A stretch of DNA of 64,000 nucleotides from Letharia columbiana. Its lineage: Eukaryota; Ascomycota; Lecanoromycetes; Lecanorales; Parmeliaceae. The position numbers and the translations under genes are program-made. The stretch spans positions 186,001 to 250,000 of the forward strand of contig NW_023501102.1 in the NCBI RefSeq assembly GCF_014066305.1. Direction: 5' to 3'. Shown piece by piece: positions 47,380 through 60,063 of the stretch (the stretch's first letter is position 1; every line of letters starts with the position of its first letter). The notes below the pieces were generated by a model. It was not told the origin of the DNA. It was given only the letters and a program-made list of their open reading frames with translations, and did no database searches.

Positions 47380-48055
47380 ATAAGTTATCTTTATTTATAG
47401 TTATATTATTATTAAACTTATAGTCTTTTTTATCTTTATATAAAAGTTTATAATACTATAATATAATTTAGAAGTATATTTTTTAAGCTCGATATCTCTT
47501 ATATATATCTTTTAAAGTATTTTTTAATTTACGTTAATTAGTTTTTTAATATATTATTTAATTATCGAGAGTAGATAATATTAATTCTTATTAATATCTT
47601 ATTATAATATTTATTTCGTAAGCTTATCTACTATTTTATTATCTAAGACGTTTTTATAAGCGATAATCTAGTATAAAATAATTTATATATCTTTCTCTTT
47701 TAACTTAGCTAGCTTTTTTATAATTCTCTTAAAAATATATTATTCTAATTATCTTTATGAATTTACTATTAATTATATTATTATTTAATTATTAATCTAG
47801 ATAATAAGCGCTAGAAATATAATATCTATAGCGATCTCATAGACTATATTAATTTCTTTAAGTTTCTCGAAGTAGATAATATAATATTCGCTATTATCGA
47901 GATATCGCGTTTAAATTTTATCTATTTAGAAAGTATAGACTAATATATATATTTTATTATCGATATCGCTATCATCGATATATATATATAAAAAGTTATA
48001 ATCTATACTTATAATCTTATTATATTCTTTAATAATCTTTTCTCTATTTTTATAT
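47380..48055 (-). pseudogene. RNase H end of a Tad/I-type LINE ORF2, RIP-destroyed
   Basis: The minus-strand frame starts at about 47,990 with 'YDDSDIDNKIY' (Y-T-D-G-S in active RNase H). It continues with an 'EYYIIYFEKLKEINIVYEIA' block (the A-E-L-x-G-I helix) and a 'VNSQ'-like remnant of the D-N-Q block. The ending resembles the P-A-H-x-G-x-x-G-N-E part near 47,640. This order is typical of RNase H downstream of RT in fungal LINEs. The RT part is missing because repeat E lies immediately upstream (48,061). Confidence 0.65.
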
Positions 48056-48060
48056 ATTTT

Positions 48061-48706
48061 AACGAGTAAAGGTTTAAAATTTAAATTTATAGTTATTTTT
48101 TTAATTAGAGCTATCTAGTAAGTAGTATAAGCGAACTTTAATAAGCGAACTTTAATAAGCGAACTTTAATAAGCGAACTTTAATAAGTAATATTTGAATT
48201 CCTTACACTTTAATAATTATAGAATTAAATTTAATAATCCCTTTTTTTCTAAAAGCTTATATTTCGTTCTATAATTTAAAAAAAAATCTTAAAATTTTAA
48301 TAGAAAATAAAAAGGTTACTATATCTAATTAGAACTATTCGACTATCGAGCGAACTTTAATAAGCGATATTTGAATTTCTTACGCTTTAATAATTATAAG
48401 ACTTAATTTTAAAATTCTTAAAAATTCGAAAAGTATAAACGGCGCTTTAAAATTTAAAAAAAAAATCTTAAAATTTTAATAGAAAATAAAAAAGTTATTC
48501 TATATGTTAATAATATACGCCTATTTTTTTAATAAGAGAGGCGCGAGAGAACGAGATTTTAATAATTACGAATACTAATTTATTTATTCGCGATAACTTA
48601 GTCGATCTAGTTAAAAGACGTAATAATCTTAAATTAATAATTAACTATATATATAAATTTAAGATTTTCTAATTTAGCTCTATCTTATTCTATTATATAT
48701 ATTAAT
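48061..48706 (+). repeat. Short dispersed repeat E, copy 2
   Basis: Starts 'aacgagtaaag' and carries four perfect 14-bp units AATAAGCGAACTTT (about 48,128-48,185). An internal partial duplication gives 'gcgatatttgaatttcttac' again at 48,364. It ends in the shared terminus. It lies directly against the LINE RNase H relic. Confidence 0.7.
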
Positions 48707-49139
48707 ACTTAGCGATTTCTATTATAGAGGCGTAATATAGAGAATACGTCTCTTTATATCGCCTTATATCTATTATTTATAAACTCTAGATTTTTAGTTA
48801 TTCTAGAGAACTCTTAAGCTTTATTTATTTATTAGTTAATTTCTATTAAGCTAACGTAAGATCCTTAGAAATCTCATTTCTAAGAATAACGTTTTCTAAG
48901 AAAAACGTTTCTTAAGTGATAAAAAAAGATAATTCTTCTTCTATGAAATCTGGTTATCTAAATATATTTTAATATTAAGCTATATTAAGCTATTAGCTAC
49001 TAGCTTCTATCGAGTATATCTACTAAGTATAATTTATAATATATATTAATAAAAAGAAAGAAAGGTAGTATTCTCGCTTGTAAAGTTTTTTAAGTAAAGA
49101 ACGATCTTTCTTTTATCGAAGAAACTTATTTCTTTAAGT
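48707..49139. other. AT-rich, unassigned
   Basis: A short self-similar patch 'taacgttttctaagaaaaac' lies at 48,889-48,908. Otherwise nothing is recognised. Confidence 0.4.
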
Positions 49140-49144
49140 AAGAA

Positions 49145-49312
49145 TGTCGATAACTTAACACTTACTTATTACTAGTATCTATTCGATCTAGTTATTAATA
49201 TATAAAGATCTTCTCTATATATAGATATTCTTCTTTCTTAGATATTATTAGAAATATTATAACTAGTAATAGATCTTATAGTAGTAATTATATATCGAGA
49301 TATTTATTAATA
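49145..49312 (+). repeat. 5-prime LTR of non-autonomous Copia-type element 2
   Basis: Starts 'tgtcgataacttaacactta' and ends 'tatttattaata' (ancestral ...CA). Pairs with 50,974-51,139. Confidence 0.88.
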
Positions 49313-49870
49313 CTAATTAATATACTTTAATACTAGTATATAGATTAATTAGATTATACTCTTAAAGAGAGTTCGCCTTAATATCGCCGCGATAGCTTTA
49401 TACGATTTTATAATTACTCGATCGATTTCGCTTACTTAATAATACGATTAAATAGAACTATAATTTCTACTTCTATAATTTCTATAACTTCTATTTATTA
49501 ACTAGAGTAATATTGAAAAAATACTATTATTAGAAAACGACTTAATATCGCTAGGCTCTATCGTCTTAATATATATTAAAATAAACTTTAAATATAAGAA
49601 GAAGAAGACTAATTCTTTAGAGATATCGTTAAATACTATACTCGAGCGTAAATTAGAGAGTATACTATCTAAAGAAATTAATTTATTAAATATCGAGAAG
49701 AGACTTAATTAACTCGTTTATTAAAGAATATAAGAGTATTTAGTCGTTTTTATATTGGCCACTTAATCTTCTAGAAAAGCGATTCTTTTAATCTTAAATA
49801 ACTTGTTAACGAATAATCATATGAAATAAAAGTATATGAGATACTCTGCTGCTACCCTCTATATCTTTTA

Positions 49871-50119
49871 ATGAAAATATCTTCGATTTTTGTTATCGAG
49901 TTGTTAGAGTTTTGCGCTTTATTTAATTTTATTCTAATATTAAATCGCTTAAGTATATATTATATAAATAAAAGAATATCTCTAATATCTTTACTAAGAA
50001 ATTTTAATTATTCGTTAAAGAGAACTTTAAAAAGCTTAGTAAAGATAATATCTATAGCTTATAAAACTATCTACGAACTAACGAAGTCTATATTTAAAAA
50101 GAGAGAGAGATTTCTATAG
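49871..50119 (+). pseudogene. Gag-start relic in Copia-type element 2
   Basis: An 82-codon plus-strand frame. The part from about 49,975 corresponds to 29,740-29,880 in element 1 ('aatatctttacta(a)agaa', 'aaaactac/ctataaact'). It probably encodes an N-terminal gag remnant. Its residues are skewed to Ile, Leu, Lys and Ser by RIP, and no domain can be named. Confidence 0.35.
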
Positions 50120-50199
50120 TTTAAGCACTGATAAATATAGTTTAGAAAGATATTCTATAGTCATCGAACGATCTATAGCTATCGAACGACAAAGAACGT

Positions 50200-50500
50200 T
50201 CTTTATTAAAGTAGTCTTAATCTTATTCTCTTTAATAATAGCTAGTTTAATTATAGTAGCTTTATTAATTAATTATCGAGAATATTACTTTAATTTACTC
50301 TTCTCTTACTTTAATTATCGAGAATATTACTTTAGTTTATTCTTTTCTTACTTTAAGTAACGACTCTTTATACTAGTCTTAATAATAGTTAATATAATTA
50401 ATTTAATTATAATAGTCTTATCGATCGAAGAATACTATTTCTCTCCCCGTAATCGTCTTATTAATCGGAGAATTCTACTTCGATTCTCCTCTAACTCTAA
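50200..50500. repeat. Tandem repeat array in Copia-type element 2 leader
   Basis: Repeated 'attatcgagaatattacttta' and 'cgaagaatactatttctctc' units. Counterpart of 29,990-30,200. Confidence 0.75.
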
Positions 50501-50973
50501 ACTATAATCCGAATTATCGAGTTCTATATCTACTATTCTTACTCTACTAAGTTATTCAAGATAGTATAAATCTCGCTTTACTTTTCACCTCTTAATATAC
50601 TTATTTTCTTATCTCTTAGCTCGCTTCTCCGCTCGACTATATTTATAATACGAAGGAAATAAAGGCTATAAGTTAAGAATAAGTATAGAAAGTATATAAA
50701 CGATATATTCTTAATATAGCTATCTAAGAATTTAACTATAAGAAAAGATATAATCTTTCTAACGAAAGATTATCGAGATCTCATAGATTTAAGAAGATAA
50801 GATATCGATTAATTATATTTCTTATTACTATTAAAAATACGTCTAGTATAATCGAATCTACGCTTATTATAGTAAAGAAAGTAATTATAATTATAAAGAG
50901 TATTACGAAGAAGAATTCGAAGAAGTAATATTTTAATAATATAAATAGTCTTATCTTTTTCGATTTTTACTAG

Positions 50974-51139
50974 TATCGATAACTTAATACTTACTTATTA
51001 CTAGTACTTATTCGGCCTAGTTATTATTATATAAAGACTCTTTCTATATATAAAGTTCTTCTTTCTTAGATAATATTAGAAATATATAACTAGTAATAGA
51101 TCTTAAAGTAGTAACTATATATCGAGATATTTACTAATA
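50974..51139 (+). repeat. 3-prime LTR of non-autonomous Copia-type element 2
   Basis: Starts 'tatcgataacttaatactta' and ends 'tatttactaata'. The TSD copy AAGAA follows at 51,140. Confidence 0.88.
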
Positions 51140-51144
51140 AAGAA

Positions 51145-54100
51145 TAAACTTTCTTTCTTTTAATAGTAAGATAAAGAAAGTTATAAGATTCTACTTTTGT
51201 AGAAGAAATTCTTTTTTAATAAGAATAGTCTTTCTTAAAAGACGTTTTACTAAGTAAGAAGTTATATACTATAATAAGTAGCGAAAGATATAGAAGTTAT
51301 AGAAGAATTTAATAACGAAGTAGACGATAATATAGAGGAAGATAAAGTTATATTCTTTATAGAAATCGATATTATAGTTCGAATTATAAAAGTAAGTCTT
51401 TCTTAGAAAATATAATTCTTCTTATAAAAACGATCTAGCTTTCTAATAGTAGTAGCTTAATTTTCGATAGCGTCAGCTTCGAAAGTTAATAGAGTTAGTG
51501 CTTTCTTAATCGAAGCTATACTCGAGAGAGTAAGTACTTTCTTAGCCGAAGCTTACGTAGTAGACGGTATTTACGTAGTAGGATACTTCTTTCCTCGACC
51601 ATTTCTTATAGAATTAATAGAAATTCGGGCGTTATATTCTACTATAAGATTCTTTACTTATAAGAGAATATATAGTAGATATTAAGTATTATACTTTTTA
51701 CTACTATTCTTTTAATATATTAAATACTTAATATTCTTTCTAGTTTTCTATCTATTATTTAGTTTCTTAATTTCGAATAATAGAAATCTAGTAATAAGAT
51801 CTAAATCTACGTAATTTTCCTCTTCTTCTTTTATTAACTATAGCGAATATAGTTTTCTATAATAAAAATCTTTAGATTAATTTAAAGTAGGTTTTAATTA
51901 AGTTATAAATATTATAGAATAAATATATATAATATCTAAAAGATTTAATTAATAGATAAAAAATTTAATTCTCTTTAATATCTTAAAAAATTTAACTCTC
52001 TAATTAAAGAGCTTAGAATTAATATTAAAAATAGAGTATTTATAATATAATCTTAAATAAATTAATAATTCCTCGCGAAGATTAATAGCTTTATAGCTAT
52101 TATTATAGCGAGTTTTTATTATAATATTAGCGAAAGTAATAGTATTATTAACTTTCTTATATTTAATAAAACGTAATTAATCGAGATTCTCTAATAGTAA
52201 ATAAGTCTATAAGAAGATTTAGAGTATCTCTTACTTGAAATTTATAGATAATCTTATTTAGTATAAATTCTATTAAGATAATTAAGTTATTAAGAAATAC
52301 TTAAAGAAATAAAAATACGTTTATTTAGTTATCTATATCTATAGTAAGATAAAATTATAGAATAATTTCGATAGTCTAATTTTTTTTTAATTACTTATCT
52401 ATCTAAGAGTAATAAATAATTAAAATTATTATAATAATTCTTAGCTTCTCGAAAATAGTTTTTTAGAAGATACTTATAAACTTAATATTACGATTATTAA
52501 TTATAATAATAAAAATATTTTAATTATAAGATATTAGAGTAATAAGTAAAGTATTTATCTAATTAATAATAGTTTATTTATTAAATTCTAATATAAGAAG
52601 TTTTCTTTCAAAGAATTTATAAGTTATAATAAAAAGTATATTCTTATCTTTTTAGAAAGAAAGCGCGATAATAAAATTTATTATTATAATATAAAATGGA
52701 ATTAATAGTATAGAAATTGAATTAAGCTCGCTATAAATAGAATATCACTTAATTAAATTAAATTAATACTTTAAATAATACTTTAAATAGATTTAAAGAT
52801 ATTTTAATAAGTTTTTAATATAGATTAATAGCGAGATTCTAATATAAATAATATAAAAATCGATATAAAAACTCTAATTATATATTAGCTAAAAAAAATT
52901 ACTATATAAACTTAGAGATATAGAGTTATTACTTATTAATATAATTAAGCGTTATATTATAAATAAGATTATTATATTTTTAAAAGCGAAGTTTTATTAA
53001 AAGATTAAACTCGAGTTATTTAAGTAAATCGAGAATCTTAATTTATTAAAAATTCTTATTATACGCCTTAATAAGTAATTTCTTAAACTTATTATTTATT
53101 TCTACTAGAGTTATATAATAGACTAAGATTACTTTAAATAATATTATTTATTTATTTAATTTTAGAATATTCTTATAAAGACTTTCTAGTATTATTTACT
53201 TCTCTTCGAAATTTATATTTATTTAAAACTTAAATAATATATCGAGAATAATATTTATCTTATTAGTCTTATAATATATAATAAGATTAAATTTTAATAA
53301 GTATTAAGAAGTATAAATTAGTCGAAAATTTAGTTTATTAGTAAACGATATAGAAAGCGTAGTTTATTAAGCGATCTAAATTATAGTAAAGTAATTAATA
53401 TAAATTACTATTAATAATACTTTAAATATTTTAATTAAATATCTAATTTTATAAACTATCTAAATTATAATAGCGATATTAAATTCTATAAATTAATAAT
53501 TATATTTTATAATATTAATTAATTTACTTAGAAATATTATAGCTTATATATCTTCTCTAATAGAAATAAAGATTTTTTTTTTTATATATAATAAATTATA
53601 GTAGCGAATTCTTATACTTTAAAAGTATCGATATTAATATATAACTTCTATTTTTAATCGAAGTATATTAAGAAGAAGGGCGAGCGGAAAATATTCTATA
53701 AATTCTAAAAGATAGAAATTTCTTCTTAGATTAATTTATAGCGTAATTATATAGAAGTTCGCTTATATATAAATTTAATAAGTTATTTTTTAGAAGTAAT
53801 AATAATAGATATAATAGTTATTTCGAATTAATTTAAAAAAATATTAGACTTAGCTATTATTACTTAAATAAGAAATATCTTTTATTTTTATAATAGCTAG
53901 ATATATTATATATAGCGAGAAATTAAGTTTCTTAATTATTCTATTAAGTCGAGAAAGATCTTTAAATTATAAAGATTTAATAGAAAATTAAATATAATAA
54001 TTATCTTAATTTTTTCTTTTATTATATATATATTAAAAGAGTTAACGCGCTATTCTAATAGTATTATAAATGGAATTTTTAAAAAGAATTTTATTAATAT

Positions 54101-56500
54101 TAAAGAAGTATATTTCTTTTATAATAGCTAAAAAAGCTATTAAAGATAAGATTTATACTTTTAAAAGATTTTATTAAAAATAATATTATTATTTATAAAA
54201 GTATATATAAAAATATATAATAAATATAGTAAAGTATTTATCTAATATTATATATATAGCAAAGATTTTTTATATTCTATAAGTACTATATTAAATTCTT
54301 TTTAACCTCGATAATTAATAATAATAAATTTATATCTATTAGAAAGCTTTATACTAAATTAATAGAATTATACAACTTCGTCTATAGTAGAAATATAAGT
54401 ATATTCTACTATTAAAGTAATAATATCTAATTATAAAATAAATAAATAGCTATTATCTTTTATTATAATATTAAATTCTTAAATATTAATAATAACTCTT
54501 TCTTTATATTTTTATAATATATTTTATTAAATTATAAAGTAAGATTAATTATAAGAAGTTAGCTATATAAAGAAGTAAAGCTTTTTTTATTATTATAACT
54601 TATTAAAAATAGCGTTAACTACTTTTTAATCTTTATAGTTAAAAAAATAAATTTTTCGATAGCTTTACTTTAATATCTAGCTTTAATAAAATTAATATTT
54701 ATTATTCTTTAGAAATATTTATAATACTTTTTAAATTTATAAAAATATTTTTAAATTCTACTATAATAGAGTTAAAAGTATAATAAATTTTATTATTACT
54801 ATAAATAATTATATTATTTAAAAATATATATTTAAAATTAGAATCTATTATAATAGTATAATTTATATTAATAGAATTATTTATAGCTATAATAACGATA
54901 GCTATCTTTAATTAATTTAAAATATATTATTTATAAGCTATTAAGCTTATTAACTTATAAGAAATTTAATAATATTTATTTATAATATACTCTATTATAA
55001 TATATAATCTTATATTTCTAGAAAATATAATTAATACTTTTATAGAATTTTTTATTTATATAAAAGTTATAATAAAATCTATAATATAAATAAAGATATC
55101 GTCTTTTTTACTAAGAAAAGTTAAGAATTTAAACTTAAATAAATAATTATAATTATTAGAGAGCGTGCTATAATAGCTAATTAAGATATTTATTATAGAG
55201 TTAGATAATAATATAAATATAGACTTTACTTTTATAACTCGCTTAATTTAAAAGTAAGACTTTATTATAAAATAAATAGAAATCTTAATATTTCGATAAC
55301 TATCTATAGTAGTAAACTATAACTTATAATCTAATAAAAACTTATACGATATAAAAATATTCGTTTTAATTAATATATTAATTTTAAGATTATTTATTAA
55401 ATAAATCTTTATTTATATCTTAATAAGAGTAGCTTCTTCTATACTTCTTAGATTTTCTAGAAAGTATAAATCTATAAGAATATACTCTATAGTATTAATA
55501 ATTCTATTATCGTAGTTTTAAACCGATATAAGAGATATTTACTTCTAGATTTATTTCTCGAAGTTAGATAAAAAAGCTAGTAAAGTACGATTATCTAGAA
55601 TAATTAAATATTTAGAATTTAAATAAACTTTAATATTAAAAGAATTCGAATTTAGGCGAGTATCTATCTTAATATGCTAAAAACTATAAAAAGCGGTTTT
55701 TTATTTATATTTAGACGGTGCTAAGATAGTAGACTTAATGATTTTAAGAATAAAAACTATTTTTATAATATAAATAATTAATATTATAACGCTAGAGTAA
55801 ATACTTATAAAAGAAATATTAGAAGTTATAAAGAATAAAAATAAATAATTTAAAGAGAATTTTTATATTCTCTATTATAGCGTTAATATTAGCGAATAGT
55901 ATTTAATAATATAAATATTAGCGATATAATAATATTTCGCTATTATCTATAAAGTCGCGTTATTTAATTATTATTATTATTCTATTATTATTATTAATTA
56001 ATAATTAAGAGCGTTATTATAAACGCGTTACTCTATTAATTACTTTCTTTAATTATTTATAATAGAGATTATTTATTATATTACTTCGCTACTAATATAA
56101 TACGCTATAAAAATAATATTATCTATAAAAAAACTCTTCTATCTTCTTTTATTTATTAAATTTTCGATATTTTATTATAAATTTCTAAATTAAATATTTA
56201 TTCGCTATAGAGATTATTAATTAACGCTATAGAAACGCTAATATTAAGCGTATTAATTTATTATAAATTATTATTAATTAATATTATAAAAGCGATATTA
56301 TTTTAGAGAATAATATTAATATTATTATATAATATATTAATAACGCGCTTATAACGCCTAATAGTTAATTTTATTTTATCGCTAAAACGATATTATAGTA
56401 GATTAATCTTTTTCTTTTATTTTCTTATTAGAATTTAAAGGTTTTTTAATAAGCGTTTTATTTATTTAAACGCTTAAGAATTAGAACTTAAAAGAGAAGA
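51145..56500 (-). mobile_element. Ty3/gypsy retrotransposon relic 3, RIP-destroyed
   Basis: Minus-strand order runs from a protease/linker region (about 54,950-55,480) through RT (53,900-54,750) to RNase H (53,100-53,700). Integrase is expected between there and about 51,500. No LTR pair was identified, so limits are approximate. The sequence style is close to element 2. The right boundary may lie anywhere between 55.9 kb and the E copy at 56,932. Confidence 0.7.
53100..54750 (-). pseudogene. Gypsy relic 3 reverse transcriptase and RNase H
   Basis: The RT catalytic region reads 'FINNNIIFNKIFQ' at about 54,165-54,200 (D-D expected). An 'IYRIFYSSPFFL' block (about 53,690) leads into RNase H with an 'LYINISTFK' start. 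'MFLSKLINI' follows at about 53,540, then 'TTLSISFTNKLNFRLIYTS' at about 53,290-53,350, and an 'NIILDILFK' end block at about 53,230. Stops sit at ex-Gln positions. Inactive. Confidence 0.8.
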
Positions 56501-56931
56501 TAATTATTAAATTTAATACTATTATAGATCTTAACGCTATTTATATTAAGATATTAATATTATATAAATTACGTTAAAGATCTCTTTTAGAGTTTAATTT
56601 TAATAATATACTTTATATATCTAGAGACTTAATAAATATAGATTTACTTCGTATATCTCGAAGTTTTAATATTTCTTAGAGATTAATTCTACTATTAAAT
56701 ATACTATTAAATTTTATAACGATATTATATTTTTTATAGACTATAATCGCTAGCTAATCGCTAGTAAACTACGCCTTTATATATATCGAGAAAGATTATA
56801 TATAATTATAGATATAGCTCTTATTACTAATTATAAAAAACTTATATTTCTTTTAATTAGCTTATTTAAAGTTATAATAGAATAAGATATATACTCTATC
56901 TCTTTAATTATATATTTATTAATTAGTATAT
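56501..56931. other. AT-rich, unassigned
   Basis: No recognisable frame or repeat partner. It is probably part of the element interrupted by repeat E. Confidence 0.4.
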
Positions 56932-57570
56932 ATAATAGAATAAGATAGGACAAGACTTAAAAATCTTAAATTTATATATATAATTAATTATAAATTTAAG
57001 ATTACTATACTCTTAAATTAGATCGATTAAACTATCGCGAATAAATAAATTAACGTTCGTAACTATTAAAAAATATCGCTTATTAAAATTCGCTCGATAG
57101 TCTTAATTAAAAAATAGATGTATATTATTTAATTTTAGAATAATCTTTTTATTTTCTATTAAAATTTCGATATTTTTCTTTTAAATTATAAAACGTAATA
57201 TAGGCTTTTAGATAAAAAAAGAATTACTAAATTTAGTCTTATAGATATTTAAAGATAAGGAATTTAAATATCGCCTATTAAAAGTTCGCTCGATAGCCCT
57301 AATTAAAAAATAGGTGTATATTATTTAATTTTAGAATAACTTTTTTATTTTCTATTTAAATTTTAAGATTTCTCTTTCAAAATTATAGAACGTAATATGA
57401 ACTTTTAAATAAAAAAAGAATTTTAAAATTTGATCTAATAGTTCTTCAAAGATATAGAATTTAAATATCGCTTATTAAAGATCGCTTACTAAAGATCGCT
57501 TATTAAATTTACTCGATAGCCTTAATTAAAAAAAACGATTATGAATTTAATTTATAGGCCTTTACTCGTC
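56932..57570 (-). repeat. Short dispersed repeat E, inverted copy 3
   Basis: Begins with the shared terminus 'attagtatatataatagaa' and ends 'aggcctttactcgt'. It includes a partial internal duplication (57,070-57,290 and 57,290-57,470) and 14-bp units at 57,470-57,515. It is inverted relative to the copy at 59,640. Confidence 0.7.
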
Positions 57571-57802
57571 ACGATATAAAAACTTAAAATTCTAAGAAAA
57601 TCTTAATTCTTTCAAATCTCGCTGATGAATGAAAGAAGTTTCTTATATTATATCGATTATTTTTATTAATCTTAATAGTCGTAAGATTCTTTTAAATAAG
57701 ATTTAAATAATATATATACTTTCGAAGAAGAATATAGCGATTTTAAACTATTTTCTCTATAATAATTAAAGCTATAGATATAATTTTATTAATTCTTTAA
57801 TA
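57571..57802. other. AT-rich spacer
   Basis: Short RIP-mutated interval between E and P. Nothing recognised. Confidence 0.4.
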
Positions 57803-58390
57803 ATTAATATATATAAAAGAATAAGATAGAGTTAAGCTTAAAAATCTTAAATTTATATATATAGTTAATTATAAATTTAAGATTATTATACTCTTTAATT
57901 AGATCGACTAAATTAGCCTACTAGCCCTCTTAAGCTCTCTTATTAAAAATTTATATATAGAAGTTTTATACTTTAAAGTATTTAGCTTACGATATATATA
58001 GTTATTTTATAATTCCTTAAATTATAAAGCTCGCTTTACGCTTTCTAACGCTATAAAATTTATAAAATTTAATTTATTATTAATAAAGCGAAGTAGTATT
58101 TAAAAATAATTATATAAAACGCGTTCGGGATTAAATAATCCTTTCATCTATTTATATAATTATTATTCTTTTATCTCTTTATTAATTCTATTAATTCTAT
58201 TAATATAAATATAATTATTCTTAATATCTCTCGCGGAAATATTATTAAACGCTTTAGATATATATATCTCTTTTTATTTATCTCTTAAAGCCTCTATTAA
58301 CGCTCTTAAATTATCTTTTAGCGAATTTATTATTACTAGTAATCGAGGTTATAAGCGAGTTTAATAGCTATCTACTACTACTTATAAATA
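57803..58390 (+). repeat. Repeat family P, truncated forward copy
   Basis: Matches 13,331-13,900 from the terminus through 'aaaacgcgttcg', three to four 9-bp minisatellite units at 58,180-58,203, and 'tcgcggaaatattattaaac' to 'gaggttataagcgagtttaa'. The inner half is missing. Confidence 0.65.
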
Positions 58391-58739
58391 TATTAAAAAA
58401 CCCTTAAAGAGCTTAAATAAATATATTCTTTTTTATATACTTCTTTTAAGCTAGCGATAATATCTTTTAATTTAATAATACTATTTTTTAAAACGCGTTT
58501 TTCTTCTTAATTTATTCTTTATTATTTTATTTTAAAGTCTTTTAATATATATTAAGTTCTAAATATTATTAAGAAGAAACTCTTAAATAAGAGAAAAACG
58601 ATATAGAAGACTCTCTATTATAAGACTTATTAATAGATTTCTTTAATAATAATTTTAATAGTTTATATCTTTTTAGCTTATCTTTTAACTCTTATTTAAG
58701 TTCTACTTAGTTCTCTAATAAGACTTACTAGTTATATCG

Positions 58740-59600
58740 CGCGTTATTTATATATTATAAAATCTATATAATATAATTTAAATTTTATAAATTAGATTTA
58801 TAATAGCTATAGCGCGATATTATAAAAAGATAAAATTATTAAGTAATATTATAATAGCGAAAAAATTAAAGTTAATATATTTAAAATAGATATCGATTAA
58901 GAAGTAAACGATATAGAATAGAATTATAAGAGTATTAAAATAAGTATAAATAATTTAATTAATCTTAGCGAGTATATTATTAATTAAATCCTCTATTCTT
59001 TAACGCTAGAGATCTTAAATTTTATTAATAATTATAAAGAATTTTATTATTATAGCGTTTAATATAATAATATAATCTCTATAATCTTATAGTAGATTAT
59101 TATTAATTATTTAATCATCTTTTATATATATAAAATTTAGAGAGTAATTACTATTTATATATCTATCTTAATATCTTTAAAGAGTAAAAAATTAATTTTT
59201 AATTAAATCTATATTATAAATAATATTTAGAATTAATTTATAATACGATATAATTTTCTTTTAATTATATTTCTTATATTAATTTTACTAGATATAGCTA
59301 TTATAATTATATTAATTAGATACTTTATTATAAAATAGTTATAATTTTTAAAAGTATTAATTTATATATTAATATTATTAAATTAATATTTAAAAGATTA
59401 TAAGCTATTTTATAAGAATCTATAATATTATAATCTATATATTTATAATTATTCTATTTTAGATAAAATTATTATTATCTAAAAGAATAATATCGATAAT
59501 TTATTAGATATATTTAAGATTAAAAATATATTAATAGAGGCTCGAAGTAATAAAAGATTTAATATTTTATATTAATATTTAATTTATATACTTTTATACT
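58740..59600 (+). pseudogene. Long RIP-damaged reading frame of unknown family
   Basis: One plus-strand frame runs about 280 codons in which nearly all stops are TAA or TAG, as expected for ex-CAA/CAG, with few other disruptions. Pieces such as 'LESNYYLYIYLNIFKEQKIN' and 'KLIFKRLQ' are visible. It lies between E copies of opposite orientation (56,932 and 59,640), so it might belong to the element they bound. I recognise no domain. Confidence 0.35.
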
Positions 59601-59639
59601 ATTCTCTTATCTTCTTATTTAATAAATAATTATAATATA

Positions 59640-60063
59640 ACGAGTAAAGGCCTATAAATTAAATTCATAATCCCTTTTTTTGATCAGGGCTGTCGAGTAA
59701 ATTTGGATGAGCGGTCTTTAGTAAGCGGTCTTTAATGAGCGATCTTTAATGAGCGGTATTTGAATGCCTTGCCTTTTAATAATTATAAGATCAAATTTCG
59801 AAATTTTTAAAGCATTTAAAAGCGTAATCTACGTTCTATAATTGAAAAAAATAATCTTAAACTTTTAATAGAAAATAGTAAAGTTATTAAAGGGTGAAAA
59901 GTAGAGAAAGAGATTTTAATAGTTGGAAACGCTAATTTATTTACCCGCGGTAAGTTAGTCGATCTAATTAAAGAGCGTAGTAACTCTAAATTTATAATTA
60001 GCTATATATATAAATTTAAGATTTTCTAGCTTAGTTCTATCTTATTTTATTATATATACTAAT
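59640..60063 (+). repeat. Short dispersed repeat E, copy 4, least mutated
   Basis: Starts 'acgagtaaaggcctataaat' and has four units of the (A/G)(A/G)TAAGCGGTCTTT type (59,706-59,760) with G/C still present. It ends 'tattttattatatatactaa'. Retained 'gatcagggctgtcgag' makes this the best guide to the ancestral E sequence. Confidence 0.75.

Larger units (their letters stand above)
49140..51144 (+). mobile_element. Non-autonomous Copia-type LTR element 2, complete with TSD (2.0 kb)
   Basis: LTRs 49,145-49,312 and 50,974-51,139 are homologous to the LTR at 29,139. AAGAA flanks both sides (49,140-49,144 and 51,140-51,144). The 1.66-kb interior matches the leader/gag start of Copia-type element 1 (29,310-30,290), including the tandem repeats. 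It then jumps to the 3-prime LTR with no integrase or RT. It is RIP-mutated throughout. A defective derivative that could only have moved with help from a full-length copy. Confidence 0.85.
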
